Of a DNA stretch of 64,000 bases, positions 47,501 through 58,617 are shown piece after piece. Origin of the DNA: Trichostrongylus colubriformis (taxonomy: Eukaryota; Nematoda; Chromadorea; Rhabditida; Trichostrongylidae); assembly GCA_963978905.1 (NCBI GenBank), contig OZ022257.1, positions 44,030,203 through 44,094,202 on the forward strand, read 5' to 3'. Below the pieces are notes generated by a model. The model saw only the letters and a program-made list of their open reading frames with translations. It did no database searches and was not told the DNA's origin. The position numbers and the translations under genes were made by a program. Each line of letters opens with the position of its first letter. The first letter of the stretch is position 1.

Positions 47501-48629
47501 CATGGTTTCAACACCAAACAGATCAACGATCCTCGGAAAAATTAACGCCGTACGCGCCAACATTGGATCCCAGCAGATCTGCACCTCTCCCTCCCGATAA
47601 TACGACCTCTTTGATTTTTGATTCGCAGGTGAGCTATCAGATAGGGAGTGTCTAAAGAATTTCCTTAAACCATCAGCCACTGAACAGTAACCGACCTTTG
47701 GTATCGTAGTACGGAAGGAAAAAGGCGAATGAGTCCTCTATGCCTAACTGATAACACATTCAGTAGTTTTCGAAAATGAATAGTTGCTTGCCACCCGACT
47801 AACTAGCGATGACATATGTATATGTAAATTGAGGAAGCTGGTGAGGTAAATAGGTGAGGGGGTACTTTCTTCAGTACGATTATAGTACACGCTCAAAAGA
47901 AGAAAACTTATTCAGAAAGACAATGGGCAAACAAACAAATGCGAAATGAACGGAAACGGCGGAAATGCGGATACGGTGTGCCGTTGATTCGTGGAGAGAA
48001 AAGTTCGAGCGATTGGTAACCCTCCACGGGAAGGTTAATTCCAGTCAACTCCAACCTAACCTGAATATGTCTTCACTCTTCAACGATTTTCCACTTCTAG
48101 GATCCTCTCTCAGCCACTCAGCGAACTTTGACCCTTGCTACACAGGGTCTCATGGCAGCTAAGGCTCACACCAGGGCTTTTGGAAAGCAGACCATCTAAG
48201 GTCCCAGACAAATGAAACTCAGGTGAACACAAGAACAATTACAAAAGGGTAGTTAGAATCATTATAGTTAAGAACTTATGGTGGTTCGTTTAAAGCCACC
48301 TCATTAAAAGCTGCCGAGAAGGCGAATGTCCCTTGGATCACCCTTCTGTCATGCCATATCTTTAATCCCCAAACGCGATCATTTTCACTATAATCTGAAC
48401 CCTAAGACCTTCGCTCTAGGGTCGCTCTTCTCGATTTGCGAGTATATAAAGCTGTGCGCGCAGCGCCCTCAAACACGGGCTACTGAAATTCGGTCGAGAT
48501 GCGCTCGGAAAGTGATATAGAAGCAAGAATAATGAGGATACGCAGGAAAACGAAGGGGTCTTATAGCACTATGAATAGCAATGTAGTAATGGCACTTCCT
48601 CGGCATTTGCTCTTTCGTTTCAGGTATAT
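47501..48629. other. Intergenic sequence without recognisable gene
   Basis: No motif-bearing frame or structural element recognised. Confidence 0.4.
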
Positions 48630-48806
48630 ATCTGCCGCGTTCATACTTTGCGGTGCCGACGTCACGATGTGTCCGCGTTCGTCCGCGTCTGTACCTGTGC
48701 CTCCCTGCCTCGTTGTCTGCGTCGTCTCTGCACCTTCATGTTGCCACTCTGCCTTGGTGCCTGTGAACGCAGCCACGCCCTGCCGGCGGTGAGTATGACC
48801 CCGGCC
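48630..48806. mobile_element. MITE of the TTCATACTTTGCGGTGCC group
   Basis: The left part GCCGCGTTCATACTTTGCGG and the right part GAGTATGACCCCGGCC are imperfect inverted ends. The interior shares CTCCCTGCCTCGTTGTCTGC with the other members. Target duplication not readable. Confidence 0.7.
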
Positions 48807-48999
48807 TGAACATACAATATCTTCTCTGTATTGGTGGGTCACAGAGAAGTGAATTCATAAGTGCACAGAAACATTGCGAAGGGAAGCTATCGCGTGCTCA
48901 GCTAATATGGGAGGCAAACTTATCTTTTTCAGGACTCCCTGACTTCGTGAGCATGGTTAATGTTGTCACCTTACATCATGAAGGTTTGTTACTCCCTTC

Positions 49000-49262
49000 G
49001 CTTTAGATGAGCTAAAGTTCAGTAATAGGAGAGACTAGCGGTAGCAACAACAAATAATACGATAGATTTCACACAGTCTTTATTACCCACGCTCATTCTG
49101 TCCACACATATCACACTTGGGTGCATCTCGCATGGTTCTTGATTTCGCCGAGTTCTCAGGTATACCAACCTATCTTGGGAAACTGTTGCGGATTCCCGAA
49201 CAACAATCTTTTCTCATGCGTTTGTGATCATCAACCATATTCTCACTTCCTTGTCGTTGTGT
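49000..49262 (-). repeat. Dispersed duplicated segment, copy 2, with minus-strand AATAAAG
   Basis: Direct copy of 47,221-47,500 lying 1.78 kb downstream. The minus-strand AATAAA is at 49,079-49,084. The adjoining minus-strand 82-codon frame (49,418-49,170) has no recognised family. Confidence 0.6.
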
Positions 49263-49419
49263 GCCCTGTCGAGCGACGACTGAATTGAATAGGATCCTTC
49301 GCATAGGCTCGGAAGTGTCTGTAGTCATCAAAAACCATTTATAATTGAATGGCGTCAACGCTGCCCCACTAGGGAAGGGGATGTACCATTCATCCCCACT
49401 TCTTGTCTGACCTGCCAAA

Positions 49420-51497
49420 ACCTGGCCATTGGAAGATGCAAAGCCAAGCAGTAGTTACTAAAATCAGTTGTCAGAGAGTGTTCGCAATGTTGGTACAATT
49501 GCCAAGAGAAACAGCTAGCAGAGAGCTGGTTACTGAAAGACCTTCGCGGTAAATTAGGAGTTATCGGGTCCGTTGCTGTGAATCGAGGTTCTAATTAACT
49601 CACCAGGGAAGAAAAACGAAAGAAAACTCCTAACAACAAAAATATGGCACCTGGTCACAGTCATCGTACGAATATTTCACCTTTGAAAAGAGTCTTTGCT
49701 TGATGGTTTCGCGCAAAATCCAGCGATAAGACTTTCCTCCCTATTCCCGTTGTCCTTGCCATTAGATTTCAGGCTTATCTTGTCTTACCGTGGTGATTCT
49801 CAGGCTTCCTTCAACACGTAGATGTCGTTGGTTCGTTCAGTACCAGGAGTGGTCCGGCAAGGTGGGCGCGGCTTGGTGGAGTTCCTGCGGGCATGGCACT
49901 CCTGAAGATGCGCTGTGCGCCGTAACAAGTATGCAACCTGAGCAGTTATCCAAGGGCCTATTTGCGGCAAGACTGATATGATTACGGCGTGATGTGCTCT
50001 TAATCGGAATTATAAACGTTGGTGGCACGTTCAGGGAGGTTCGGGTTTCCTCCATCGATTTTTACTGCAGTAAATGTAACGTGGTCTCGAACTTATAGAC
50101 CAAGCTAACATGATTCTTGAAAGCGTGTATTCTCATTCAGGTAATTTTTTCACCGAGGCATTCAGAGAATATGAGTGAACATCTTGGGTACATCTCAAGA
50201 GCCAGACGACTGGTCAAAGCGAAGAAAATTACGAGGGCGGGTGTGGAGACAACTTGTAAAAACCATAGAGAATGGAAGTAGTGGTAAGTTCTGCAGAAGC
50301 CTAATAAGCAAAGCTGAGGTTAAGAAAGGTATCGGCTATTTGAACTGTAACATAAAGTGAGCACAAAGAAAATATGCTGACAGAAAATTTTACCAAATCT
50401 TTGCTACTGCGGAAGGGTAGAGTTCCTAACTTCTCCATTAACAGCCCTGGTAATGATAAGGAACGTGGTTCGAAGGGATTCAGAGCAGATTATCGCTCGC
50501 TCTTGATCTCCTCCGCCATTCCGCTTTTTCGTTGGTTTTAATCCTGAAGAATCAGGAGGAAAATCTTGAGGCTGCAAATTTTCTGCCGTTACTGCAGTGC
50601 TTGAGGAAGAATCCTCTGCAGACCAGATGAACTACCAAGCAGTCCTCATGGAATAGTTTCGCAAAATTCGGTAAACACCTCAAGGCAAATGCTATTCTTA
50701 CATATGTTGCTACCTGTAAGGTGATCAGGGTACATACACGTGGGGTCGAAGATTCCTCGACAGCAAGGGATGTTGTATCCGACAGGGGACAAGGAGGGTC
50801 GTACCTGCACAACGAAGCTCTAGAATCTAAATTTTCAATAAGCACATAACAAGCGAAGGGTATTTTAGAGCGAATGCTGTGAGGAAATGTGTAATAATTA
50901 TCTACTTGATTCGAGTGGGAATGCATAACAATAAAACACATTGCAAATATGCAATCCGACAACAGTTACTGGTATTGTATAGGTCGAAAGGTGAAGTGGC
51001 TACTTTCCTTGAATCCGATGAGTGCTCTGGAGGTGATCTTTAGGGAACACAATTTAGTTTTACAGCACGTAATTGAGAGACTGTTCCAGAAAGCTTGACA
51101 ACTATCTCTGATAAGGACTCTAGGACTCTGAGGTCATCATTGACCTCCGACCAAAGCTTGAAGCTGTAAAGGCTCTCTCGGAGACCCTCTTCTCAGGCCC
51201 TTCGACCTGGGCAAAACTTCTACAACTGCCATACCATTCCCCATTTGTCCCTGTTTACGTGGTTGCTTCGCGGCGTCACGCGTGGCAAGCTTTTTTCCTG
51301 ACGATGCTTAACAGTTCTCAAGTGAGCGAAACCAGGAAACGGTGTGTGCGACGCGACTCATGTACTGGCGAGAGAATCGCTCGTATATCGGTTGGTCGTT
51401 GATTGGAGAACCGTACACTTTGGAATTCCAAAAGCATTCAAACTGCTGCCGTTTGATTAAGGCGCAAAACTACCATGTATTATATGTATATATGATT
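49420..51497. other. Intergenic sequence without recognisable gene
   Basis: The longest frame (136 codons, minus, 50,552-50,962) shows no motif and has ordinary noncoding composition. No RNA gene or element pair found. Confidence 0.4.
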
Positions 51498-51706
51498 AGG
51501 TTGGTGCATAATTGACTGGCTTTTCATTGGTTTGTTTTTTCTATTGGAAATAGAGGTATTGACGACTACCAAATGGGAAGCAGTACTTGATTGCGATTGT
51601 TGAAATGCTCCCGAATATTCATCAAAAAACGTTGGTGGTAGATTTTGATACTGTTTTTGCTAAGTAAACTTGTTGAAAAAAAACCGCATTAACTATGCAC
51701 CAACTC
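51498..51706. mobile_element. Mariner-type MITE, copy 1
   Basis: The ends are AGGTTGGTGCATAATTGACT and AATAGTTAATGC-type on the reverse (right end reads AACTATGCACCAACTC). Interior phrases GACGACTACCAAATGGGAAG, TTGATTGCGATTGTTGAAAT and GTTTTTGCTAAGTAAA recur in order at 63,752-63,955. The ends resemble the GGTTGGTGCA ends of mariner elements. No transposase. Confidence 0.85.
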
Positions 51707-53676
51707 AATATGTGTATAAAGAACGTAAACTTTTGTACCAGAGCGGTGGCTTCGGTCCTTCCAATTTATAAGAACTGTGCATCGAGCCCGAAGTTGGAAA
51801 TATAGGACACTTTTGAGTAAGATTAGACCTAGCGCAAGGGTCAGAACATCCATACAGTGGCTATTTATAGCAAAAAGCAACCGAGGAATGGTTCAAGCGT
51901 CACACAGCTACTCTTGGTTGGTTTAGCAACATAAAACTTGGTTGCTTGGTTTAGCAACGTGAAACTTTAACATAATTGGATGCTATCGCAACGAGGGGGA
52001 GGGGGGCATCTCACTACTGGACCCTATTTTTACCTGAGCCAAGAAAGGGAAAGAAGCCCTCCTCCCTCCTTCAAAGCTCAGGCGAAAGTATATGCCTGAA
52101 TGTGCAGATTGACCCCTCAAGGATCCCTCCACGATACAGAGATAAGCAACTCTTTATAAGATGCCCCCCCCCCATTGCGATAGCACCCATAAACGTATTA
52201 GGCAAAGTAAAATCAAGGCAAGTCTTCCCATTTCGCACCACAAGCCTTGTTTTGAAATATATCAGCATGAGATGAAAAGCTTAGCAAGTGGAAGGCGCGC
52301 TTTATCAAGGTTACATGCCATCGGTGGCCGGTAGTCGTCGCTCAGCTCGTGTACTCTAAGCAGCAAAGGATTGCAAGGAATAGAAGAGAAACAGTCGGTA
52401 AGTATGATTATAAATGTAATTGTTCAGGTGAGGCGCTCTTCCTCTGCCCATCTCCCATCTCGTACAATGCAACCCTATCGGACATCACGTTCGATTTTTA
52501 GTTTAGTCATGCTTTTTGCATTCCAGTCGAACATGTTAGGAAAGCGGCAGTGAAAATTTGGGTAGTTCCGTTTTTAATCATGGTTTCGAACTAGATCCAC
52601 GGCTAGGGCGTGGAAACCGTATGGAGGCGGCTGGGTAGATATGTGACTCCCATTATGGCAGTCGTAAGGGGTAATGGGATCTTCTGTATTGCCTCCTGTA
52701 CTGATCAATTGTCGTAGAGTGCTTTGCCTTTCGCATGGTTAATTAGTTTGAACGGAAAACACTTTTATTCTGTTTGTGCTTTCATTCTCTTCCCACGGGA
52801 ATGCCGTAGGTAGTGACCACGCCTACATACCTTTTTTCCATGTAGACTTTTGAAATGTTTCATCGAGTGTCACCTGTCTTGCTGATTCTCTAACACGGCC
52901 ATCCTCAAAGTGTGGCTATTTCAGATTCGATTATGGAATGGTTGATCAGGGCTGGAGGCAATGCAGAAGATGTCATCAATTATGACTGTCGGTTGGTGAA
53001 CCATCGTTAATTTTTTTAGCGATCCCAATTTCATGAATCATCTGGAGACCTTCGGTTTTCTTCGTCAAAATTTGAAAATGAATCTGATGATCTCTATAGG
53101 GAGCTAATATTCAACAGTACCTCGTCGAAGGTTCGCCAGCGGTAACCAGTTTCCGTCTGAATACATTTCTCTGATCGTTGTACTGGAGTAGTCTCACCAG
53201 ACGAGAGGTCCCTTCCTTCATAACATTGCCGTGATTAAGGAGCGAAGCTTTTGTGAACGAGTGGTTGAACAGCCTTTTTGAAGATTCTCTCTGTAATATT
53301 TCATTTCGCTTTTAACCGAAAAGGCTCAGGAGATGTATCAAATTACTCTCGTATAGAAATGTGATGATAGAATGTTTGAAGGAATAGAATCATTACCAAA
53401 AGAAATGAGGCGAAAAAAAGTTGCGTTTCGTGTCGCTTCAAATAATTAGGAGGAGTATTGTTATTACCGAGGAAATGTCACGTGCTCTAGTTTGTTTTCT
53501 TCCGTTGATTGCTGCTTATGTCGCATTTCAATGTATCTGTCTAATGCTATGTGAGTATTATCACAACAGCGCTGATCTTTGACTTTGGTTCCGACTTCAA
53601 CATAAGGAACCAGGCTGATACGGCGGTTAGTATAATAAAACGAAGTAAACGATAACTTGTATTAAGTACTATCAGG
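51707..53676. other. Intergenic sequence without recognisable gene
   Basis: Frames up to 99 codons without motifs. A C-run at about 52,164-52,173. A possible protein-like piece near 53,030-53,100 is too short to judge. Confidence 0.4.
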
Positions 53677-53740
53677 CAGAAACCCCAAAATCTCAGGTGC
53701 GGCTCTATTGCTTAGCTCTCTTGAGATTTTGGGGTTTCTG
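53677..53740. repeat. Perfect 19-bp-arm hairpin
   Basis: CAGAAACCCCAAAATCTCA (53,677-53,695) pairs exactly with TGAGATTTTGGGGTTTCTG (53,722-53,740) across 26 nt. Isolated, with no matching second copy seen. Confidence 0.85.
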
Positions 53741-53908
53741 GTGAGCTTTTCATGAGAAATAACATTTAGGAAAAATACTCCTTTCTCTCAATGGTAGTAT
53801 AGTACACCGGCGATTTTCTGCCCTCCCCCCCCCCCCCCACAGTCTAAACACGCAGTTTTATGTGGTATATGCATAAACACCTACTGCGCCAATCAGCCAG
53901 GCATCATA

Positions 53909-55472
53909 CAGTGCGTTTCATAATTATAAGGTCACCCCTGAATTTCAGGTTTTCTCAACAACACTCCATTGAGGAATCTTTTCAAACCCATAGACGGATT
54001 CCTCACCTGAAATGACCCCGGTGTCCGATTTTTGGTAGCAGTCTCGTTCACCTCATGTTTTTAAGAGTATTTTTTGTTTTCTTGCACCGTTTCATAATTA
54101 TAAGGTCACCCTGAAAAAAGAAAAAAGTTAAGACCCCGGCAGGTCTCTGATGGTAGATATATCTTCCAAATACATCTTCGAGATACATATTCAATCGTCT
54201 TGTGGCTAGCTAATATGTTCCGTGAGAAAAGCCCAGACTTGGGATTTTTGTGGTGCTAGGTTAAGTTTGAGAGCCATTCCAAAAAAATTGGAAGATTTCT
54301 GTGCTCAGTTAGATGACATTTGAGAGATTCGGTGTCTTCAGATGTTTTCCAGGCTCTGGATTCCCACGTGAGATTTTTATCATTAACGAGGAAAGGATTG
54401 TGGGGGCCGCTTCCTACAGCATCTCCTCCTGGACCAGATTTGTTCGGTGTTAAACCATTTTTAGTCTGGAACCACAGCGTGTATAGCAGCGAGGAAGAGC
54501 AGAAACATCACTGGAGAAGTAGTGAAGTATTTTACGAGGCCTACAGCACACCATAAGGTGGAACGACTTCAATTCATAAAGTGGTTCTTGAGCACGGATT
54601 GAACGAAACTGAATTTGCAAAGCTGTTGCACCCTGCATGCGAATAATTCCATCCGAATTGTACTTTTGGGTCTGAAAATACTCTGTTTATATGGTGCTGA
54701 CGGGTAGAGGTAGTACTAGCTTGGACTGAGAAGTGCGCCGATCTACCGGAGCCTTGGCAATTTTTGCGGGAGAAGGGTGATGGCCTAGGTGGTTTTTCGG
54801 CAATGAGGTTGAACCTTGCCTTCGCAACCTGCAGAATGGACTCCAGAGACTGCTAGAAGATCTTACGAAGAAATCAGTTGCTTTTTGGAGCCGACCGGCT
54901 CTTAATAATTGCGTCTAGCAGCATGACAAGGCTGTTTTTCACGTAGGTCATTAAACGGAATCGTTGTTAAAGTTCTAAAATACGGACTTCCAGCCATAGA
55001 TAAGATGTAGTCTGGGTCTCAGCTCTACCAGAGAGATCTAGAAGACATCGCCTCAATACTTACACGAACATTAGTCAATTCTGGGAAGCGAAACTGGATG
55101 AAACAGGCAACCATTGAAAAGTGGAACAATATTTGGGGTTGGGCTCTTCAAATTTTCGTTTCTACCTCACCGAATCCGCTGATTAATGTCGTTCTTAAAC
55201 AGGAGGGAGCCACAGATTATGAGCTCCTTCGCATGCACTGTTAGCTCTATCAAATCTCCTCTTGCTTCGGGGTGACCTTATAATTATGAAACGGCACAGA
55301 AATCAGAAAGTATTTATAGAAATATCGGTCTAAAAGGTCATGTCATCAAAACTAGTATGGAAGGGTTTTCTGTTGTGAGGAATCCGTAAGAAATACTTAG
55401 AAATTTTTCGGCTGGCTGTGTGTTCTGAAAACTGAAAATATGGGGGTGACCTTATAATTATGAAACGCACTG
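53909..55472 (+). mobile_element. Tc1-family transposon with IR/DR ends, transposase decayed
   Basis: The ends CAGTGCGTTTCATAATTATA and AGGTCACCCC match perfectly inverted over 30 bp and are flanked by TA (53,907-53,908 and 55,473-55,474). A second copy of GTTTCATAATTATAAGGTCA lies about 175 bp inside each end (54,089 and, inverted, to about 55,293). The arms are therefore about 204 bp each with a direct repeat at both edges, the IR/DR layout of Sleeping Beauty-type Tc1 elements. The plus strand keeps transposase scraps: TSIHKVVLEHGLNETEFAKL near 54,568-54,627 and WMKQATIEKWNNI, then FVSTSPNPLINVVLKQEGAT near 55,090-55,217 (family form VSSMPxRxxxVIxxxGGxTxY). Stops and frameshifts show it is non-functional. 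Confidence 0.92.
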
Positions 55473-55474
55473 TA

Positions 55475-56300
55475 TATGTATACCAGTTGGCTGGCGCACT
55501 CTACTGTGCACGGCTTACCATGCGCATCAGTAGGTCGATCAAAATTGCTCTTTTTCTTGAGGACAGAGTATGCAAGTGCATGCTCTGCCCATTGAGGGAA
55601 GAGCTATACTTGGTGCATGGGTGCTGCTTATTGTCCCATAATCTCGCCCTCCGAAACTTGTCCCCATCTCCACAGATCGTTTTTCATGTAACGTTCATGT
55701 TCACCCACCGCCACAAATGCTCCGCCCACTGTGCCCACTCCTCTTTCATGACTTTGAAAAAATCATTTCTGACTTCAATCCACCTCTTTCCCACGTTTAA
55801 GTTATATTGAAACCCAACTGACAGTTTTCGTTCCAAAAGCGGAACAGTTCAGGGCACGCCCCGCCCACCGTGTGCGGAACTCCACATAGTCCATGTGTGC
55901 TCTTTACTTCTTGTAACATGCCCTACCCATATCACACTTGCTCCCATCTCCACGGTTCGTTTTTCTTGCGCCAAACAAGCTCCGCCGACAGCTTCAAAGC
56001 TCCTTCCCTTGTGCCCAGGATTAATTCTTGGCCGCCAGAAACTCATTGCTGACCTGGATCCATCTTCTCCCGCGTTTGGGGCACACTCGAAGTCAATTAC
56101 TCGAAGTCAATTAACAATTTCCGGCCGGAAAACGGAACATTCCAGAGCGTCCCGCCCATCGTGTGCGGAACTAACATTGCCTATGTTTGCTCCTTACTTC
56201 TTGTCCCATGCCCTACCCATATCACACTTGTCCCCATCTCCACAGGTCGTTTTTCATATGACCAGGTGAGCTTCGCGATCTACATCGCGTTACGGGGTAC
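55475..56300. repeat. Dispersed hookworm-type repeat, several tandem partial units
   Basis: Starts TATGTATACCAGTTGGCTGG and GGTCGATCAAAATTGC as at 12,655. ACTTCTTGTCCCATGCCCTA-type and CCCCATCTCCACAGGTCG phrases recur near 55,630, 55,920 and 56,200, marking about three partial repeats of about 290 bp. CGCCCACNGTG motifs sit between them. The 116- and 124-codon plus frames are repeat by-products. Confidence 0.75.
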
Positions 56301-57736
56301 CGGTGCGAAGCGGGCGGTGGGCAAAATGATATGAAAGAAATTTCACAGCAATGTGGTTTGGCGGCAATCAATAGATTTTACATTTGTGCTGAGGGGTAGT
56401 CCATTAACAGCCTTCACTATAAAGGCTCATCATAGCAATACAGTAGGCATCGGTATGCATGAAATAAGCCCTACAATGTAAGCCTCTGCAATTGTGTCCA
56501 TCCACTGGTGTGATCCATCACTTTGCCCGGCCCTTCGTACGAAAACCGACAATTACGACCATGGCACATGATGCTGCAGTATTTCAACTTCTGCGACTGT
56601 AATCGTTCGGGATCCCATTGCCTATTTTAAGCTCTTTGCTCAGGGATCAATGATTTCGATCGATGTCGGCCAATAGTACTTAATTGAAGTTCTGCAACGG
56701 CGCCACCCAATGGTGTGGCTCGCTGTTCATTTTCCAGAACTTCATGTTCCATGAGGGTATTCACTCAGCGGTATGGTGCATAAGCCGTTTCCAGCCTTCC
56801 GCACAAAAACCGATGTTTTCAACCAATATTCTGATGACCCCGTCTACCGTAATCAGTTGACATTATTTTTGTTACTCTGGCAGCTTCGAATTACATCAGC
56901 TTCCACCGGCACTGTAGACTGCTCTGGAGCGGTGTTACATTTCTTATGAGTGAGCACGATATTGTTGATTGCACGTTCCGCCCATTGTAGGCGGACCTCC
57001 ACCTACCTCAAGAACGTGCAACACCACCTAGACATCGCTGATCTCCATCGGTTTTTTTCGCAGTATCTGGGCTGCTCCTGAGGCAACTTATAAACGCTCA
57101 TAATAAACACCACCTACGTGGAGCGTGTACGCCAACTAAAGGCGGGTATTCTTCATCTGCTACATACACCCTTAACTCATTTTGGTCTACCTTTTCCCGA
57201 CTCCTGGGCTTTGTTGGAAGGAGTTACAGCAAATAATAGAGTTTTGCATCTAAACGCCGAACACTTGAACGCACGCCCCGCCCACAGTGAGGGAGTCTGA
57301 CATGGTCCATATGCTACCTGTTCATCTCTTAGCAAGATTCACTCAACCCTGACTTGATCTGACTTTGTTCTTCAGGTAGTGCTGAGTTTTCAGGGCACAG
57401 ACACAACATGATAGACACACCAAACTCCTGATTTATATATAGTTGTGATTCTTCATCTGCTACATACACCCTCCACTCATTTTGGCCCACCTTATCCTAA
57501 CTCCTGGGCTCTTTTGGAAGGAATAGAAATTTGCATCCAAACACCGAACATTTTAGAGCATGCCCCGTCCTCAGTGTCCACAGTGGGCGGGGTCTGACAT
57601 GGTTCAGTATAGTAGTGTATAGTAAAGACACCTCCTGCACAAAAACCAACATTGTCAATCAATATCGATCGGTGATGTATGGTGTTGTAGTATTTCAACT
57701 TTTATGAGGGCACTTAATCAATACTATGGTCCATAA

Positions 57737-58159
57737 GGCCGCTTTCATACTTTGCAAACCGAGGCCTTTACCGGCGGCGACAGCTTCAATTTGACGCCGT
57801 CACCGCCGTTGACGGCGTCAAACCCACGCAACCATTTGCCCGCCGCCGGCGACGGCGTCCATAGATAATGCGCAGCGTTTGCATTCTCGACCCATTCACA
57901 CTACAGTATGGTGATTGTGCCGCTTCGAATCTTGGCGCTGTGCCAATATGGTGATCGTGGCCACTTCGTGTATTGGCACAGTGCCAGGATTCGAAGCGGC
58001 CACAATCACCACACTGTAGTGTGATTGGGTCAAGAATTTTGCAAACGCTGTGCATTATCTATGGACCTCGTCGCCGGCGGCGGGCAAATGGTTGCATGAG
58101 TTCGACGCCGTCACCACCGGTGACGTGACGGCGTCGGTGCGCAAAGTATGAAAGCGGCC
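57737..58159. mobile_element. MITE, GGCCGCTTTCATACTTTGC subfamily, with nested palindrome and TAA duplication
   Basis: The ends GGCCGCTTTCATACTTTGC and GCAAAGTATGAAAGCGGCC are exact complements, flanked by TAA (57,734-57,736 and 58,160-58,162). The surrounding repeat unit elsewhere reads GGTCCATAAGCCGTTTCCAG (e.g. near 61,130-61,150 and 61,365-61,385). Here it is split as CCATAA and TAAGCCG, which proves insertion with a 3-bp duplication. The middle (57,860-58,070) is itself a large inverted repeat, TCCATAGATAATGCGCAGCG to GCTGTGCATTATCTATGGA. Confidence 0.95.
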
Positions 58160-58471
58160 TAAGCCGTTTCCAGCCTTCGGCATAAACACTGATATTTTCA
58201 ATCAACACCGTAGCGATGGCTCCGCCTAACGTGGTCATTCGACATTATTTATGCTACTTGAGCTGTTACACATTACTTCTGTTTTTACCCGGTTCCTAGA
58301 TCGCTCTGGAGAAGAATTATAATGTTTCATGAGTGAATACGATTTCGGCTGCTACCTCCGCCCACAGTGGGCGGGTCGCCACTCCCTTCAGATATGCTGA
58401 ACACAGCTCAGATCTCGCTGACCTCCACCGGTTTTTCCTCAGTCTCTACACTGTCCTGGAGCCGGGTGTAT

Positions 58472-58617
58472 GTCGTTTGGCGCGGCCCTTGCAGCTAATT
58501 TGCCAATGGGGCGCATGGGCCGTCTGGACTCTCTCAGATTTACCTAAGCCTTTTTAGAGCAAGAGCTTTGACATTGCCCCATTGGCAAATTGGCTCCAAG
58601 GGGCCGCGCCAAACGAC
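58472..58617. repeat. Foldback, GTCGTTTGGCGCGGCCC arms
   Basis: GTCGTTTGGCGCGGCCCTTG and TAATTTGCCAATGGGGC (58,472-58,512) pair with GCCCCATTGGCAAATT and GGGGCCGCGCCAAACGAC (58,576-58,617). The loop is about 63 nt. Inserted in a satellite unit. Confidence 0.85.
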
